64,000 bases of DNA from Sclerodactyla briareus (GCA_026419785.1 JAODTK010005574.1:97251-161250); one strand, 5' to 3'. Shown: positions 1-13,127, counted from the stretch's first letter. Translations and numbers: made by a program. The notes: a model not told the origin generated them from the sequence alone.

Positions 1-2030
1 CCAGGGTGTTCCTCGTCCCGCATCTGACTTGCGGTTTTCAGAGAATTTGCCACAGCGCATGGGGCAAGCATGACACAACACTGAACACACAACCATAAAA
101 GTGATCAATATATACATTATGTATCTTTCTTCACCATCGCCAATTCACTTGATTGGCCACTACAGGTTCCATAGACCTAACGGCAGCATGGAGAAGGAAT
201 CTATAGCATGATGAATGTACACACTGTGGCTCATTGAGTTTGGTAAATAAGACAAAATTAACATGACAAAAAATCTGGGGGGCGTTCACATCTCTCCACA
301 TTTTGAGGGATGTCAACTTCATAAATCAGTGGAAAATATTTTTTTGATTACTTATAATGAAGAGCCCCCTGCCATGGGGGGTGGTCTACCCTTGTTGAGA
401 CTTGTTTGCAATTTGTTAAAACTCCAAGCAAGTTTAATCCCTCCCCCCAGTACTTTCCACACATTACCACTAACAGCCCAAATTGTTGTTATAAATTATA
501 TTAAAAAGGTAAAATCAAACCACAAGATGCTTCAGCAAAATTTGATCCCCCAACAAGGAGCAGAACCATTACAAAACCCTTGCAATCACTTCCAGTAGCC
601 AATGTAACCCAATCCGGTACTTATTGGCCCCCGGCCCCCCCCCCCTTTCCACTGTAACTGTTGTTTATGAACTTTATGGAAACACTGGTTCAAGCCTCAG
701 GGGGGAAACACCTAAATAACACCTAAACCAGACAATAACATAGCATCCCATCTCGGGTCGGGTTACATTCAGACCCCCTCCCCCCCCCCCCCCCCACTGG
801 TAGCCAAAAAGCCTGTAAGCTAATGCCTCCGACTGGAATACTAGACTACAGTATAGGTTTTTACCTGAAGGTCATACATGAGTAACTGAGGAAATCCATT
901 TTCCTGGTGTAGACTACAACTCTCAAACAAACTACCAACAGTGCCAGTCAACCCAACTCTTGGCACAGCCCAGGTGGCCAACTGCAAATTGCAACTGCCT
1001 ACTGTGTATCCGTTCAGCAATACCTCTCCCTCCCACGTGAATCTAATTCTTTTCCATGAATCTCCCCAGAACTGACACATAGGCTACATTCGAGTCACTT
1101 TGCCATCATGTGCAGATTGTTGAGGGTGCAACAGTCGGACACGCGGTGGAGGAAAATTTGTCCGTTCGGATGCATTCAGGACTAAACTGCAACAGCGCAA
1201 CTGGCTGTGAATTTGGGGGGCCACAAAGCATATTTTTGGAGGGGGAGGGGGAGGGGAGATGTTAGGGGTTAACACTGACATCAGCAAACAGCATTTCATG
1301 TGTGTAAGACATGATATGTATGGAGGCCATCATGGGGAGGGGGGGAGGGGGGGGGGGAGAATCGTGCCCGTCCACACAGCCCTGTTGTGCACTTGGCTGG
1401 AACGTACTAGTAGACATGTAGAGTTGTAGACCCGAGTAATCCCCTGTCTTTGTGTTTGAAGTACATTGGGGCAGTGCGATAGGCCTAGACGCATCTTTAA
1501 ACTTGGGCAGATGAAGTGGGGTCATGTCCAAATCCTTCAACAACCAAAATTTGCCCAGTTATTTATTTTATTGAATGAATTTCACACTAACTGATTGAGA
1601 TGTCGGGAGAGTAACGATGCGAAGGTCGCCCATTGACTTCACACAGGAAATGCTAATATCCTGCACAATTATAGAAATCAGGTAAATGGAATGGATAAAA
1701 TGTTTCTTTTATATCTTATGAACAAATGTGTAAGTTTTCAAACAGATTCCATTGTTAACTCTTTTGTCACTAGGTTGGTGCATGGGTGGGGAAAAATACA
1801 TGTTTTGGATGATTTTGCAATACACAGGGTCCCCTGTCACTCTCGTGACTCACGGGGGCCATTTGCACAATAGCAGTATTGTCTCCTTTTCACACTCGAA
1901 GCGGCTGGAATTCTTCTGAGCTTCAAGGGTTCCTAAATCACTAGATATAAGACACAAAAATAGAAGGAGTTGTGTTTACATGACCATTGTACTTTGAGGT
2001 TCGCCCATGACTAAAAGGGAGTAGGGTTCA
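1..2030. other. non-coding stretch, no gene seen
   Basis: I see no exon with convincing splice borders or a recognisable protein here. The stretch has several homopolymer-rich patches: a C run near 638-650, a long C run near 776-796, and G-rich tracts at about 1236-1258 and 1334-1360. Open frames across these patches give proline or glycine strings, which are typical of low-complexity DNA. Confidence 0.6.
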
Positions 2031-2498
2031 TCAAAACGATAATCGTGTGTGGAATCGGGCAGATTCAGATTATTGCACAAACGGTAGGTAATAATCGGAA
2101 TCGGCAAAGTTTGAAAAAAATGACCAGGTTTATGCTAACCGTGATTCTACTATTTGAAAATTGCAACAATAACTAAAAATGGACCCTTTTTAATATCACC
2201 TACATTATCTTAAAACAATACACCAATTTCAAACATGATGATTGGGGAGTACAAAACACAACAATGATGCGAAAGTAGGTTTTCAATCAGTGTTTGATAT
2301 ACGTACAACATATTCAGAAATAAAGGTTGAGTTATGAAGTCGAATGTGAGGAAATATGTAAGGCAACCAGATAATCAGAACCTTGCGTTATCGGAAGAGG
2401 AAAGAAGACAAAGAAAGAAGGAAAGCAGATTATGCGAATTTAGAACGGGAATCGGTTATGATCGGAAAATACCACCATAATCGTTTTTGACACTATAA
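2031..2498. repeat. possible inverted-end repeat with AATCG motifs
   Basis: The left edge near 2031 reads TCAAAACGATAATCG. The right edge near 2479-2493 reads on the opposite strand TCAAAAACGATTATGG, so the ends are imperfect inverted repeats. Between them GGAATCGG-like words recur on both sides. No target-site duplication was found. It may be a decayed non-autonomous DNA transposon, but a chance resemblance is possible. Confidence 0.3.
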
Positions 2499-4141
2499 GG
2501 GAGGATATTGTTTCACGCAGTCACCTAGAAACCAGTGCATCCAAGATTCCGTGTAGGACCACTTTTTGACCACTGCTGTGGCCCTTGTAGGCCTACAACA
2601 CAACCACAGTACTACTCCATGCCATTCTAATCAAGACTGAACACAACAATCCCCTGACCAGACTGAAGTCATCGTCCGGTTGTATTATGTAATTGCAGTC
2701 TCAAAATGAGATGATTCAAGCTTAAAAGTGGATGCAGGAAGATGAAGGTGACTTGAGTATCATCCATTCACAAACAGCTTTCTAGTCACTAGCTACAGTA
2801 TATATTGGCCTAATGCTGGGACTGACTCAGACTGTCAGTGCATGGAACCACCTATGCCTCAATGACCAAGCCACAAACTCAGTGGGCACACTGGCCATGT
2901 GGGTCATTACTAGGGCGCGCACCCCAGGGGCCTCGGTTACCTGCATGTAACCGATAACAATAGATGGGCATTGTGAGTAACACAAACCACCAAAATGGGC
3001 ACTTACTCTTTCTGGAATTATTAATCCAGGTTCTTCAAGTGTTCATCAGAAATGGCTGTGCACAGGTTTATTCACCTGAAATGAGAAACAACCACAAGCT
3101 CAGGATTATTTATAGGCAATGTGTTTCCACTTATTGCATTCCTGTGGGACTTGTGAAACGGTACTTTTTCAACCTGGGGCTACATTCATTTACGTTCAAT
3201 GATCCTGCCATAAACTGCAACAACCCATAAGTGGCTTCATACAAACTATGCTGATTGCATGGATAGGCCTCACTTTGATTTGTTCTTTTCTCTGCCAAAA
3301 TTACTTTCACTGCAAACTGGAAGACACCGTCGTCCAATAGTCCCACTTTCCGGGTTCTCGCCATGTTTGCCGAATGGAAGCCAGAAACATGCCCAAAGTG
3401 GTATTTATTCCCTTATTGTCCTTCCACCCATTTTCTCACTCAAATGATATTATGATTGCAAGTATGCGGCGATCCGCAACTAAACCGAAGGAGTCCCGTT
3501 GAGCGGAGCATCTTCCGTGCACATACCCTGCTTAGTCCCGACCATACCTCGGTGAATGTCCTCCTACACGAGATACCCAGAGGAAAAACAATGTTTCAAC
3601 ATTAATAGGAAGTAGAAATCCATGTATAGCCTCTGTAGATCGAGTCCCCGGCTGAATGAGCGAATATCCCGGCTAGCAGTCCCGGCACATTCGGATGCTG
3701 TGCAACCCCCCCGCATAGCGGGGACATGTTTCTATGCACATGCAATGGCTAAATCCTACCAAACTCCTCCCCCCCCAGGGTTCACGATTGCCAAGAGCAT
3801 TACAATTATTTTCACTGAGTAACTACTACTAAACTAGTAATTACCACATCCCACAGTTCCCAATGGTAGACTCAGAGGTTGGCAACCCAACCCAGTCAGG
3901 ACTGGAAGCCTCCCACTCAAATACCTGAACATACTCAACAATGGTATACTTTAGGAGAGCCAAACTATGATTGAACATGTAGTGGTCAAATTATAGCAAG
4001 GGCACAACATCCCGCAGGGATGGGGAGGATACCCCCCACTTCATGGCGATGCTCCAATTGACTTAACATTTTCTCACATTAATTTGTGGTTCATAGGCCC
4101 ATCATCCTCCCCACTTCTTCGCATAAATGTGCTCCACTGTA
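2499..4141. other. non-coding stretch, no gene seen
   Basis: No recognisable protein, RNA or repeat structure was found. Open frames are under 90 residues and overlap each other on both strands, as expected by chance. Confidence 0.55.
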
Positions 4142-4144
4142 TTA

Positions 4145-4526
4145 GGCCAAGTAAAAAAAAAAATAGTTTCTCGTCCTAACTTCGCCGAAAGTTGTGGCGG
4201 AGGGCTTTTTTTTTTTTTTTTTTTGCTCTCAGACAGTCAGAAATACCCATGATTTAGTACTGTCTCGCGGTACATCGTTCTGTAAATGCGCATGAGCTTC
4301 TTTTTTTTCTTTTTTTCCCTGAGGTATACCCCGCTAGTGGCCACAATGCCATCCCAAAATGTTCCGTACATAGTTTGCATGCATCAGTAGTAAGCTTTTT
4401 CCTTTCTTTAAACCCATATTTGAAGAAGTTATCAAGTGAAGTTGTCAAAAAAAAAAGAAATTTGACAATTATCTAAAAAAGCGTGCGGGCGGGGACGAGA
4501 AACTGCTTTTTTTTTTTCACTTGGCC
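4145..4526. mobile_element. PIF/Harbinger-like MITE with TTA duplication
   Basis: The element starts GGCCAAGT followed by an A run and AGTTTCTCGTCC. It ends with the inverted counterpart GGACGAGAAACT, a T run and ACTTGGCC. The terminal inverted repeats are about 34 bp with few mismatches. A TTA trinucleotide lies directly outside each end (4142-4144 and 4527-4529). A TWA duplication and inverted ends starting with GG are characteristic of PIF/Harbinger elements. The 382-bp interior has no transposase frame, so the copy is non-autonomous. Internal T and A tracts at 4206-4224 and about 4445-4456 are part of the element. Confidence 0.75.
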
Positions 4527-4529
4527 TTA

Positions 4530-6640
4530 TAGCAATTGAGACTTTGTATAGTCCAGAAACTGACTTGATCATGCAGGAGTACTGATATACTGTACCTCAA
4601 GGTGTGAAACTGGGGAATCATTTTTCTTCCAATTGCTCCATCAAAAAGTTGAGATTCTGAGTGTACTGTAAATATGACTGGACATTAGCACTGTGCAACA
4701 TATATACTGTATTCAATAACCTCTGTTCAGCACCAAATCTGTGACTGTTTTGGTAGCCCTGTCATACCTAGGTCAGGCTACATTATATGTACTGTATTCA
4801 GAGAACTAACTAAACTGTTGCATCTGACTATAATCTATAATGCTCTGTAACCCCATCAAGCATGAGTACACCTGGACCCATCAGTTTTCGCCTCGAAATA
4901 ACTGCTCTGCACTGTAACTTGGAACAATTCCAAGCCAGCCTGCGACTGAATCACGATTCTAGCCAAAGGAGTCACTCCCACACCGTTACTGTGCTAGATG
5001 TATCACACCTGAAATCATCATGCCCAGAATCACTCCAAGCCCAACAAAACATCCACAGTTTCACTTTTCATTGAAGGACTGGCTCCCCTTCAATGGGAAA
5101 CGAATACCGTCACAACACCAATTTTACTTCACAGTCTGTAGCGAGTACAGAATCCCACGGTTTGGGGAATACTTCAATGGGATAATAGTAAAATATCTAC
5201 CTACACAATAGGGGAGGAAACAATGGAGGGCGGGAGGAAATTGGTTTCCTGAAAACGTGCGGCTGCGGCAACAGTGGGAGCCTGCGATCAAAAGCGGCGA
5301 GAGTGGATCAATACAGATCAATGACACACGCCAGTTGTGGAAGTGACAGTGCCAAATATTTGAGTTGGCGTCGAGATTTACGAAAACAACCCTCAAGTTG
5401 ATTAATTCATTTTCATTTTGTACAATAACAAAAAGTACATACAACAACATACTCCAATGGAAACATTCAACTGGACTGGGCTGGCGCCGAGTGGCTGATA
5501 ACAGATGTCTGTACTTTGTGGGATAACCATCAATGGCCATAGGCAATTTTATGTGGCATATTCGTCCTGCTAATATCGAGAGGTGATGAACCCACCCCTG
5601 CCCCTCCATGTGTTTGCAAAGTTTGGTGGTTATACAGTCTGATGTAAAATTCTTCCTAAGATTATTCCTCCAATTAATAAACTTCCATTCATGTGCTTGT
5701 AGATAGCCTACCATATTCATTCTAATAGTTAGCTCATGCCCTAATAGAAGCACACATGGAACTTTGCAAGATTTATGATTTTTGTAACCTTAATAGAGGC
5801 ACACTTTCAGAACTGGTCAGCACTAATTGTACACTGACAAAATACTTTTTGTAGGAAATAAATGCGAGGTGTGATGTTGGAAAGAGGGGGGGCAAGTTTG
5901 TCAGTCAGCCTCCGGGGGATGCCGAAGCATCAGCACCCAGTAGTTCTTCCAGCCTTGCAATGTCAGAACCTGCTCTGTGGAACGTATACCTAGCCTAGTT
6001 ATCTCCAGTCCGTGGCCGTTGTTCTCTCATTTCACACATACAACAACATTTGCAGAAGCCCACCCCCCTCTCCCCCCTCTTCACAAAACAAAAATGCAAA
6101 ACGGCACTCAATCATTACGATTTATATATAGGCTAGTTTCAGAATCTCTCACAAAATTGTGTTAGTATTTGTACTACAGTTCATCACTTTTTTGACTAAT
6201 TTCACTACACATGGTTGTCTGTAGATGATTGAAAGGTAAATTCCATGCTAGACTCTTGTGTTATTTATAGTAATGTAGTATCACTTAACACTTGTACCAG
6301 TTCCGCGAGACGACCATCCTAATAAATGCGCATGTTTCAGAGAATAGCTTTGCGCAGTACACGTCTGTTAGAATTAATACGGTATTTGCACTCAATAGTT
6401 TCCCTGACTATCGGAAATATAATCATTGAACAGCTCTCCTCATTTATTCAAACTCCCCATGACCTTTAAAGGCAAAGTGAGCCATTCCATTCTCATGGGC
6501 GATTGCATAACTGACTATTTCATTCCACCACCAAGCTTATTCAATCTCCAATTCTTGTTCTTACTCATGAATGACACTTGTTAAGCCTTGTTCCCAGCTC
6601 AGCAAGTGACCCCTTCTCGAGTCTTCATCTTCATTTCAAT
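4530..6640. other. non-coding stretch with one unrecognised long frame
   Basis: No known element or exon was identified. A 209-residue open frame lies on the - strand at 5124-5753. Its composition (rich in H, W, C, I and L with no visible motif or repeat) does not suggest a known family, and no splice or promoter context supports it. It is not annotated as a gene. Confidence 0.45.
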
Positions 6641-6995
6641 ACTCCAATGTGCCATTGTGTGGCATTTGATGGAGGATAATTGGTGCGCAGATTATCGTTG
6701 TAGCCAGGTGCCAACTACCCTCTTGAAGGCACTCTTATTGCCAAGTCCAGCTATATTTGGGGGGGGGGCGGGAGCTTGTTCCATTTCGCAATGGTCCTTG
6801 GAAAGTAGGCGCCCTTGACGGCAACAACATGGCAAGCATTATTTTGGAAGGGCTGAGTGTTGGACCCAGTAGGTACCACTATTGTGTGGAATGAAAATGT
6901 CTTGTGTAGGGATTTCAAGTTTGTTGTGCAAAATTTTTTGGCAGGCGAGCAAGTCAACAATGTTTCTTCTACATATGCTCCAGCAAGTCCCAATT
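6640..6995 (-). pseudogene. LINE reverse-transcriptase C-terminal remnant
   Basis: The - strand frame from about 6993 to 6751 carries AYFPRTIAKWNKLPP, which matches the FFPRTIRxWNxLP signature near the C-terminus of many non-LTR (CR1/Jockey-type) reverse transcriptases. A stop or frame shift in a G/C run near 6760-6770 follows. The adjacent frame then continues NKSAFKRVVGTWLQ, which resembles the SLxAFKxxL segment that normally comes next. Only the extreme 3' part of the ORF remains. The class assignment within the non-LTR elements is uncertain. Confidence 0.6.
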
Positions 6996-8100
6996 TAATG
7001 AGGACGTACTATTTGAGTGACAAACCTGCCAGCTCTAGATTGAACACTTTCTTGTTCCCTTTTGCCCGTACTGTTTAGGGTGACCATACCTGGGTTCTCC
7101 CAAACCTTCCATTGTACTTGCCTTTTCGGCACCAAAATTCAACTCTTCAGGGATTGTTGAGCTGAAGTCAATCCCTAACAGCACTGTACAGCAGCCCAGG
7201 TCAGAAGGTCTCCACACACACTGGGGAGCAAATTTCGGCTTTGGCTACACTCAACGCTTTCGAAAGGAGGTCACACACCAACCAACAGCTTGTATTTGTG
7301 GCGCATTCTTCACCTGATGGTGGTTACATTCTCATAACAAGCCTCAGTCCAGTCCCTCTTTCTCATTAGCATGGAGTCTATTTGGTTGAAGTATGGCCCC
7401 AATTGATTGACCCTTTCCTCGAAGTACATACATGTATATACCCGGTCAGTTGCCCATGACAGAGTCTGACAGTCTGGTGCATTGATCAGCAATCGCCAGA
7501 AGTCTTTACCCTCCAGCATCCCACTCCCCATATTCAAAACCACTGCGAAGGCCTTCATACTCAATAGCACTTCTGCCATTGTGCCTATTTCCAGTCACCG
7601 CAAGTCACCTCCCTATATACCAACATCTTCAACAACATGATCCACAACTCGGTCCATAACTTCATCTATAACTCTAACCACCTCAGCCCATCTCTCATGT
7701 GCTGTCACCCATATACCATCCGTACCCCTGTTGACAATGTTGACATACACCGTTTGTCAGCATCACTGCTTATCCAGCTCCCAGCTGCTACTGTGGGCCT
7801 TTATTATCGCTACAGTATAGTGTGACTGTGACCACCCCAATTTGTTATTGTTGCAGTGTGACCAGGTCCGTACGGTCAGCATATCTAGGCTACATGACTA
7901 AAATCACTGAAATCCAATGGGGGCCGCTAATGCTCCTCCCCCCTTTAATACTACGACGCCACTGCCGCAATGTAGCATGTGTAGTACAGTAGCCCAAAAC
8001 CTCCATGAATTGAACCTTGAACGGATACTAGCCAACACTCCAGTGGGGAGCAAAACAACCAGGAATGAGGCAGTCGGCCATATTATAATTTTGGCAGTAA
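6996..8100. other. non-coding stretch, possible further LINE decay
   Basis: An 89-residue - strand frame at 7310-7579 is open but carries no motif I recognise. It could be an upstream relic of the LINE tail at 6.7-7.0 kb or a chance frame. No splice-supported exon is visible. Confidence 0.4.
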
Positions 8101-8102
8101 GA

Positions 8103-8245
8103 ACCTTGGTACAAATTTAGAATCAGTGCCCGTAAGTACCAAGGTGTCCACTGACCATAACCTTGTGATAATAACATGTCACTGTGTAGAATGTAAACAA
8201 TGAGGGAGAACAGTACGTCACTTCCGGGCACTGATTCTAAATTAG
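8103..8245. repeat. nested inverted repeat, hairpin-forming
   Basis: Two inverted pairs interleave. ACCTTGGTAC (8103-8112) pairs with GTACCAAGGT (about 8135-8144). TTAGAATCAGTGCCCG (8117-8132) pairs with CGGGCACTGATTCTAA (8225-8240). The overall shape is a ~140-bp foldback just upstream of the hAT-type element. No coding content. Confidence 0.6.
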
Positions 8246-8408
8246 AGCCAAAACGTTCATTGTGCATGTGAAATTGGTTTTATTATACCGTCCTTGTGAT
8301 AGGTGCAAACCATGGAGCTATTATATTAACTGGAGAGGACATGAGGCTGCGTCTTGTGTGCCCATTTGGAGGTGGTTATGCCCCCCCCACCAGGCTGACA
8401 CATACCAC

Positions 8409-9440
8409 CATGGGCGTCAACAGGTGGGGACGGGGGGGACATGTCCCCCCCACTTTTCAAAGTGGGGGGGGATATCATATCGTTTGTCCCCCCCACTTTT
8501 CCGGACCGTAATAAAAAATTATAGGCACATGCCCGATTTTGTATCACTCTAAACTGATTCAATTTTTGTCTAACCAAACAATAATCGCGTTGGAAATTGT
8601 CTTAAGTCCACTCGTCCAGGTCGGAACCCCAGGTGAAGATCTGGACCCGACTAGGGCCGAAGTGGAAGGATTACCCCATGTTCCATACCGAGTTCTCGAT
8701 TTTTAATCGAATAGCCAAAAGTGCAAAATTTTTCAAGTGTTTCGCGCACACTGGCGTTTTTCTTCCAGGCGTTGTAGGCTAAACATGCGATTAATACTTC
8801 CAATCATTTTCGTTCACTGCGATTGAATTTTCAAGCCTTAGGGCGACTGCCCCCCCTCCCCAATTTTTCTGAGATGAAAATTCGGGCGGAAATTTCGTTG
8901 AAAATTTGGGAAGGAAAAAAGCAAAGTGAAAAGAATGCATGAATTTTTGCACACTTTTTCGATAAAATGCCCGGAAAACATGCAATTGTTTTTTTCGCGG
9001 GCTTCGCGCGCGCCATTAGTTTCCCATGACTAACTTGTCAAATTTCGGGTACAAATTTTCTGCTCCCAAATTGGAGTGGTCCCGTACGCCTATGGCTTTT
9101 CCCTCCGATCCCACCATAGAAAACCGTTCGGTAAGACCCCTGGATCCCACGCATACAAAGCCAGAATAGAAAAGGTAATAAAAAAAATACCATGTGTATA
9201 CTCGGTAAATTTTTTTGTCTGTCTTTTACTCAAATCACACATGTAGATGGGTGCTATTGAGGGTGCTATTGAGCCTGGCAAGTGCCGTTTCCATCGTCTG
9301 GAGTGATGAAAATCTGAAATTTTCGTTTCTTGGACGCCCCTCCTCCCCCCCGCCCCGACAACGATGGTGAGACCGCCTCCGCCTAGATGGTCATTTCATT
9401 TCTTGATGTGTCCCCCACTTTTCAAAACTCGACGCCCCTG
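8409..9440. mobile_element. hAT-type non-autonomous element, 1,032 bp, 8-bp TSD
   Basis: The left end begins CATGGGCGTC and the right end, read on the other strand, begins CAGGGGCGTC. Each end is directly flanked by CATACCAC (8401-8408 and 9441-9448), a perfect 8-bp target duplication. A CA(G)GGGCG-type end plus an 8-bp duplication is characteristic of hAT transposons. The left subterminal region holds two perfect-looking palindromes: a G7 ACATGT C7 hairpin near 8431-8450 and CCACTTTTCAAAGTGG near 8449-8465. The right end repeats the CCCCCACTTTTCAAAA motif. No transposase frame is present, so it would need a transposase supplied in trans. Confidence 0.85.
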
Positions 9441-9622
9441 CATACCACTGTTGTCTAATGACCCACAGACAGCATTACAATAGAAGTAACTGGGAACATC
9501 TTCAGTAGGTATTGCCCCTGCTATTGTTAGAATACGCCAATAACAACCAGGGCCCTACTGTACATTTCACTCAGCTCACGCGCAAAACAATACGAACGCG
9601 CAATGTACCCATTACATGGGGG

Positions 9623-9720
9623 CAGTGTTTCCTCTAAGCCCATATGACGCGATTTTGACGCACTGGGCCTGCCAATTTGACCCAATGACATTCTGGGAAA
9701 ATATATAAAAAAGAGGGGGG
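9623..9720 (+). mobile_element. possible hAT left end (solo)
   Basis: CAGTGTTTCCTCTAAGC at 9623 resembles a common hAT terminal repeat. The 8 bases to its left are CATGGGGG, but no matching right end with the same 8 bases was found. It may be a truncated copy or a chance match. Confidence 0.3.
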
Positions 9721-12100
9721 TTCAATGAAATGACCAAAATTAACCTCACTGAACATTGGCAGATTTTGCAAGGAGTTGTGAAATGACTGAAACTAATTAC
9801 ACTGCAGGTGATGCCTATTGCCTATGGTGTTGTGCCTTAAATACTTCACTGGGATTCCTCCACGAGCTGTGCAGTTCAGACAATGAGTCAAAGCTCCAAA
9901 ATTTCTGTATTTTGACTCGGTGAGAAAATTCTTAGAGGACACACTGCATGGGTGAGAGGATCGGTGCGTACACATGTGCGTCCTGAAGAGTAGTGTTCTG
10001 CTCGGGCCAAGCATAGGGATTCTGTGAATGATATAGTGCATTGAACAACGCCCTCCCACGCATACGTAATGAACTCCGGACTTTGATCGGGTGTTATGAT
10101 GGCGGCAATGTAAATTTGTACACAACTTAGGCCTGCATGCCCCCGCGCGTATGAACTAAAGTCCGCGCTAGTACCTATGATGCGCTGACTCATACAAATA
10201 TATATCATAACCACTGTTCACGCATTGCTGTATAAACCGAATTGCGTAGGGGCATAAAGTTGCCCCATGTCGACGTCACACTTGCATAGGCGCTTCAGTA
10301 CAGCATGTCCGGGGCTTGGGCAAACAGACAAAAGAATATATCAGCCTAATGATGGAAACGGAACAACCAACCCTAAAAATGACTCCAAGCACGCACAAAT
10401 TATAACAAAATAAAAACACAGCACACACGCACTAGAGAAAATAGAAACTGATAACGAAAATGGAAGAGAAAAATACTAATTGATAAAATTGAGAGTGGAA
10501 TTCGAAGACGTCCTTGACAATGGTGTCGCCAGATTCGACGTAGGTGTTGCCAGAGGATGAAATCAACAATGAACATTGCATTGTGTACTGTGTGATCGCA
10601 GACTACATGTATTCTGTTCCCTTACCGAGTTTCCAATCCCTTGGAGGCAACATCCAGAAATGAACCAAACTGCCAGAACTGCATGCACAACACTCACAGT
10701 TGGTTCACACCATCAATAGTAATAATACTACTTGACAGAATAGGCTAGGCCTAGGCCCAAACTATTCAGTAAAGATGACACTTGACAGTAACGTGAAGTA
10801 CAACCGCCTGGCTAGCCTATGCCTAAATTTACAACAACTTAGGCCATGGCCAGACTCAGTTTGAGTTTACCTTACCTTGCAGTAGCATTCCAATTGAGCT
10901 AAGCTTTGGATTCAACCAAGATGTTTTGGTACCTTTGTGAATGGTCTCCTTTTGGGGAAATTCCAAGTCATAAAAATATAACTAGTATGATCACACTTCA
11001 AACTGATTCACTGTGCAATGCAGAAAAATAAAAGTTTTCAAATTGAATCCAACTCCTATTCCATTCAACTCAATTACCTCATCCAATTATCAATCAGGAT
11101 AACTACCTGAAGTCACATTTCAAACAGAATTACGAACGTATGTGCTATGCCACTCAATTTTCATAATGCTGCGAAATTGTTTTTAACAACTCAACTGGAA
11201 CTGTTGAAAATCAAATGACTTCTCATAACCACAACTACACAAGTGTAGCATGCCGGCACACACTGACACAGTGCAAGACCGACCATAGCCTAACTTCACG
11301 TAAATTACAATGAATGACTCACAGACTTGGCGCGGCATTACACTCGGATAGCTGGCACAGTGGCATCCATTAGGTAATGGTCGAGTGACGCACAACAGAG
11401 CCACAAAACTGATTAGATGGAGTTTGATGCAGAGGCAGTAGATCCTTTCCTTTGATAAAATCTTTATGCCACACTGATTAGAAATGCAAATCCAAAACTT
11501 CCTAGATGGAAGCTTTATCGGAAATCTCCCAGTTTCCGCTTTCCACAGTGCAACCGTGTAAGTTGTAACCTACTTCGCGTTGCGTGAAAAGCGCTCGGTT
11601 ACTTCATAATTGTCATGCATGACGTACTGCCGTAACTAACGTTCGCTAAATAAATATACTACTGCTGCCGCTGTACCCACTAAGATAGTATTTTCCAAAT
11701 TTTACAAATTCACAGATGAAAGTCACTAAACGCAAAGTTCCTAGTCATCAAGAGTGTAGGACAAAATTTAGTACAACGATTACTCGTATGCGTAGGTCTG
11801 GTCTCTCTAAAAGAAAAATTTACTGAGGTTAGCCATGGGCTCAGTTTTGTATCAGTAACACAATAATGAATATTCATAGGGTTAAAAACGTTTTATACGT
11901 CATCCATTGTAAAGGTGCTCCCAGGGTCGCCTTTTACCAGGTAAAACACTGACCAAGTGGTATGGCAGGAATTCCGTCCCACCGCAATTCAGACGACAAT
12001 AAAGAATGTCTTTGTTATTGCAGGTCTCGCCGTCGCAGGTAGAAATGTTACCGTTAATTAATTCAGTGATCCTGGGCTATTTTTAACTTCGGTATAATAA
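9721..12100. other. non-coding stretch, nothing identified
   Basis: No repeat, RNA gene or exon was recognised. Overlapping frames of about 110 residues on the - strand at 9793-10214 have no motif and run in two frames over the same DNA, which points to chance. Confidence 0.55.
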
Positions 12101-12105
12101 CCCTG

Positions 12106-12206
12106 AACACCGTCTCTTGCGTAGCCTGTTGAAACAGGCGTTTGACTTTGTTCACCTCGTCAGCCTCATTCACTCATATGTGCGGAGTGAGTGGCCCTGT
12201 AACCAA
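12106..12206 (+). repeat. dispersed repeat with GCCTGTTGAAACAGGC hairpin, copy 1
   Basis: This segment contains the perfect short palindrome GCCTGTT-GA-AACAGGC, then GTTTGACTTTGTTCACCTCG and a GTGGCCCTGTAACCAATCGG-type tail. The same order of motifs occurs inverted at 20640-20745, and a diverged third copy lies at about 25855-25925. It is a dispersed repeat of unknown class; SINE or MITE are both possible. Confidence 0.65.
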
Positions 12207-12629
12207 TCGGTGATTTGCCTTCGGACCGTCCGGTAAATATACTAAAGAGCGGAGCCCCTTATTTAGGAACGGCTCTCCCATGTTGTCTGCTTTAGCAGGC
12301 ATCTCTGCGATGTGTACACGACAGGGAGGGGGACGGGTTCGGCCCACCATATAAAGCCCACACCAGTAGACCTAAACCCAAACGGGTCCACTCAGTGCAG
12401 TCAGACGTAGCTAGGCGGGAAAAGGAGGCCCCCCCCCCTTCGTGCGAGCTCTACCCTCCCCTTCAGCAACCTACCAAAGTTATCGTGTTTTTTTTGAATT
12501 AGCGATGTGTGATATTATATAATAAGGATCGATTGACAAATAAGAATAATGTAATTGGTTTGATAAGGGCAATGCGCATGGTTGGCGTTCCATATTCGGT
12601 CCAGCGTATGAGAGACATGATATGAATCG

Positions 12630-12671
12630 TATGATAGATAGATAGATAGATAGATACATAGATAGATAGAG
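12630..12671 (+). repeat. GATA microsatellite
   Basis: GATA tetranucleotides are repeated about nine times with one ACAT interruption. Confidence 0.9.
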
Positions 12672-13127
12672 GGATGCAAACATTTTCCCAAGAAACTAAG
12701 ACCAAGGTGAAAACGCTAAATTCTTTCCAAAGAAGATGTGGGAGTTATGCATAGGGGTCTGTCGGCTGGAGAAACAGGTTCGCAGTGCGGACATTCATCA
12801 ATGACGTAGCTGTAGAAAGCTCGTAAGGTCAACTTCAACTGTTTAAGGGCACCACTGAGGAGACCCCGTTGAGGAAGACACTTGGACCCATACCTCACCA
12901 AAACGACAATATTTTTTTTTCACTCGTGCGGTTGTGCCCCTATCCTCCAGGAAGGCCGGCCTCTACTGTACCGTCTCGGTAGGCTACGGGCCGTAGGATT
13001 ATAGAAAACCACAGAGAACGTGATACTGCGTAGCGATTCCGTCCTCTTCTGCGTAAAGTACTGTCACCGGCTAGAGCCAAGGGACAGAGTCTGCAAATAT
13101 ATGAAGTTCCCCTGTACTTCGTGCAGG

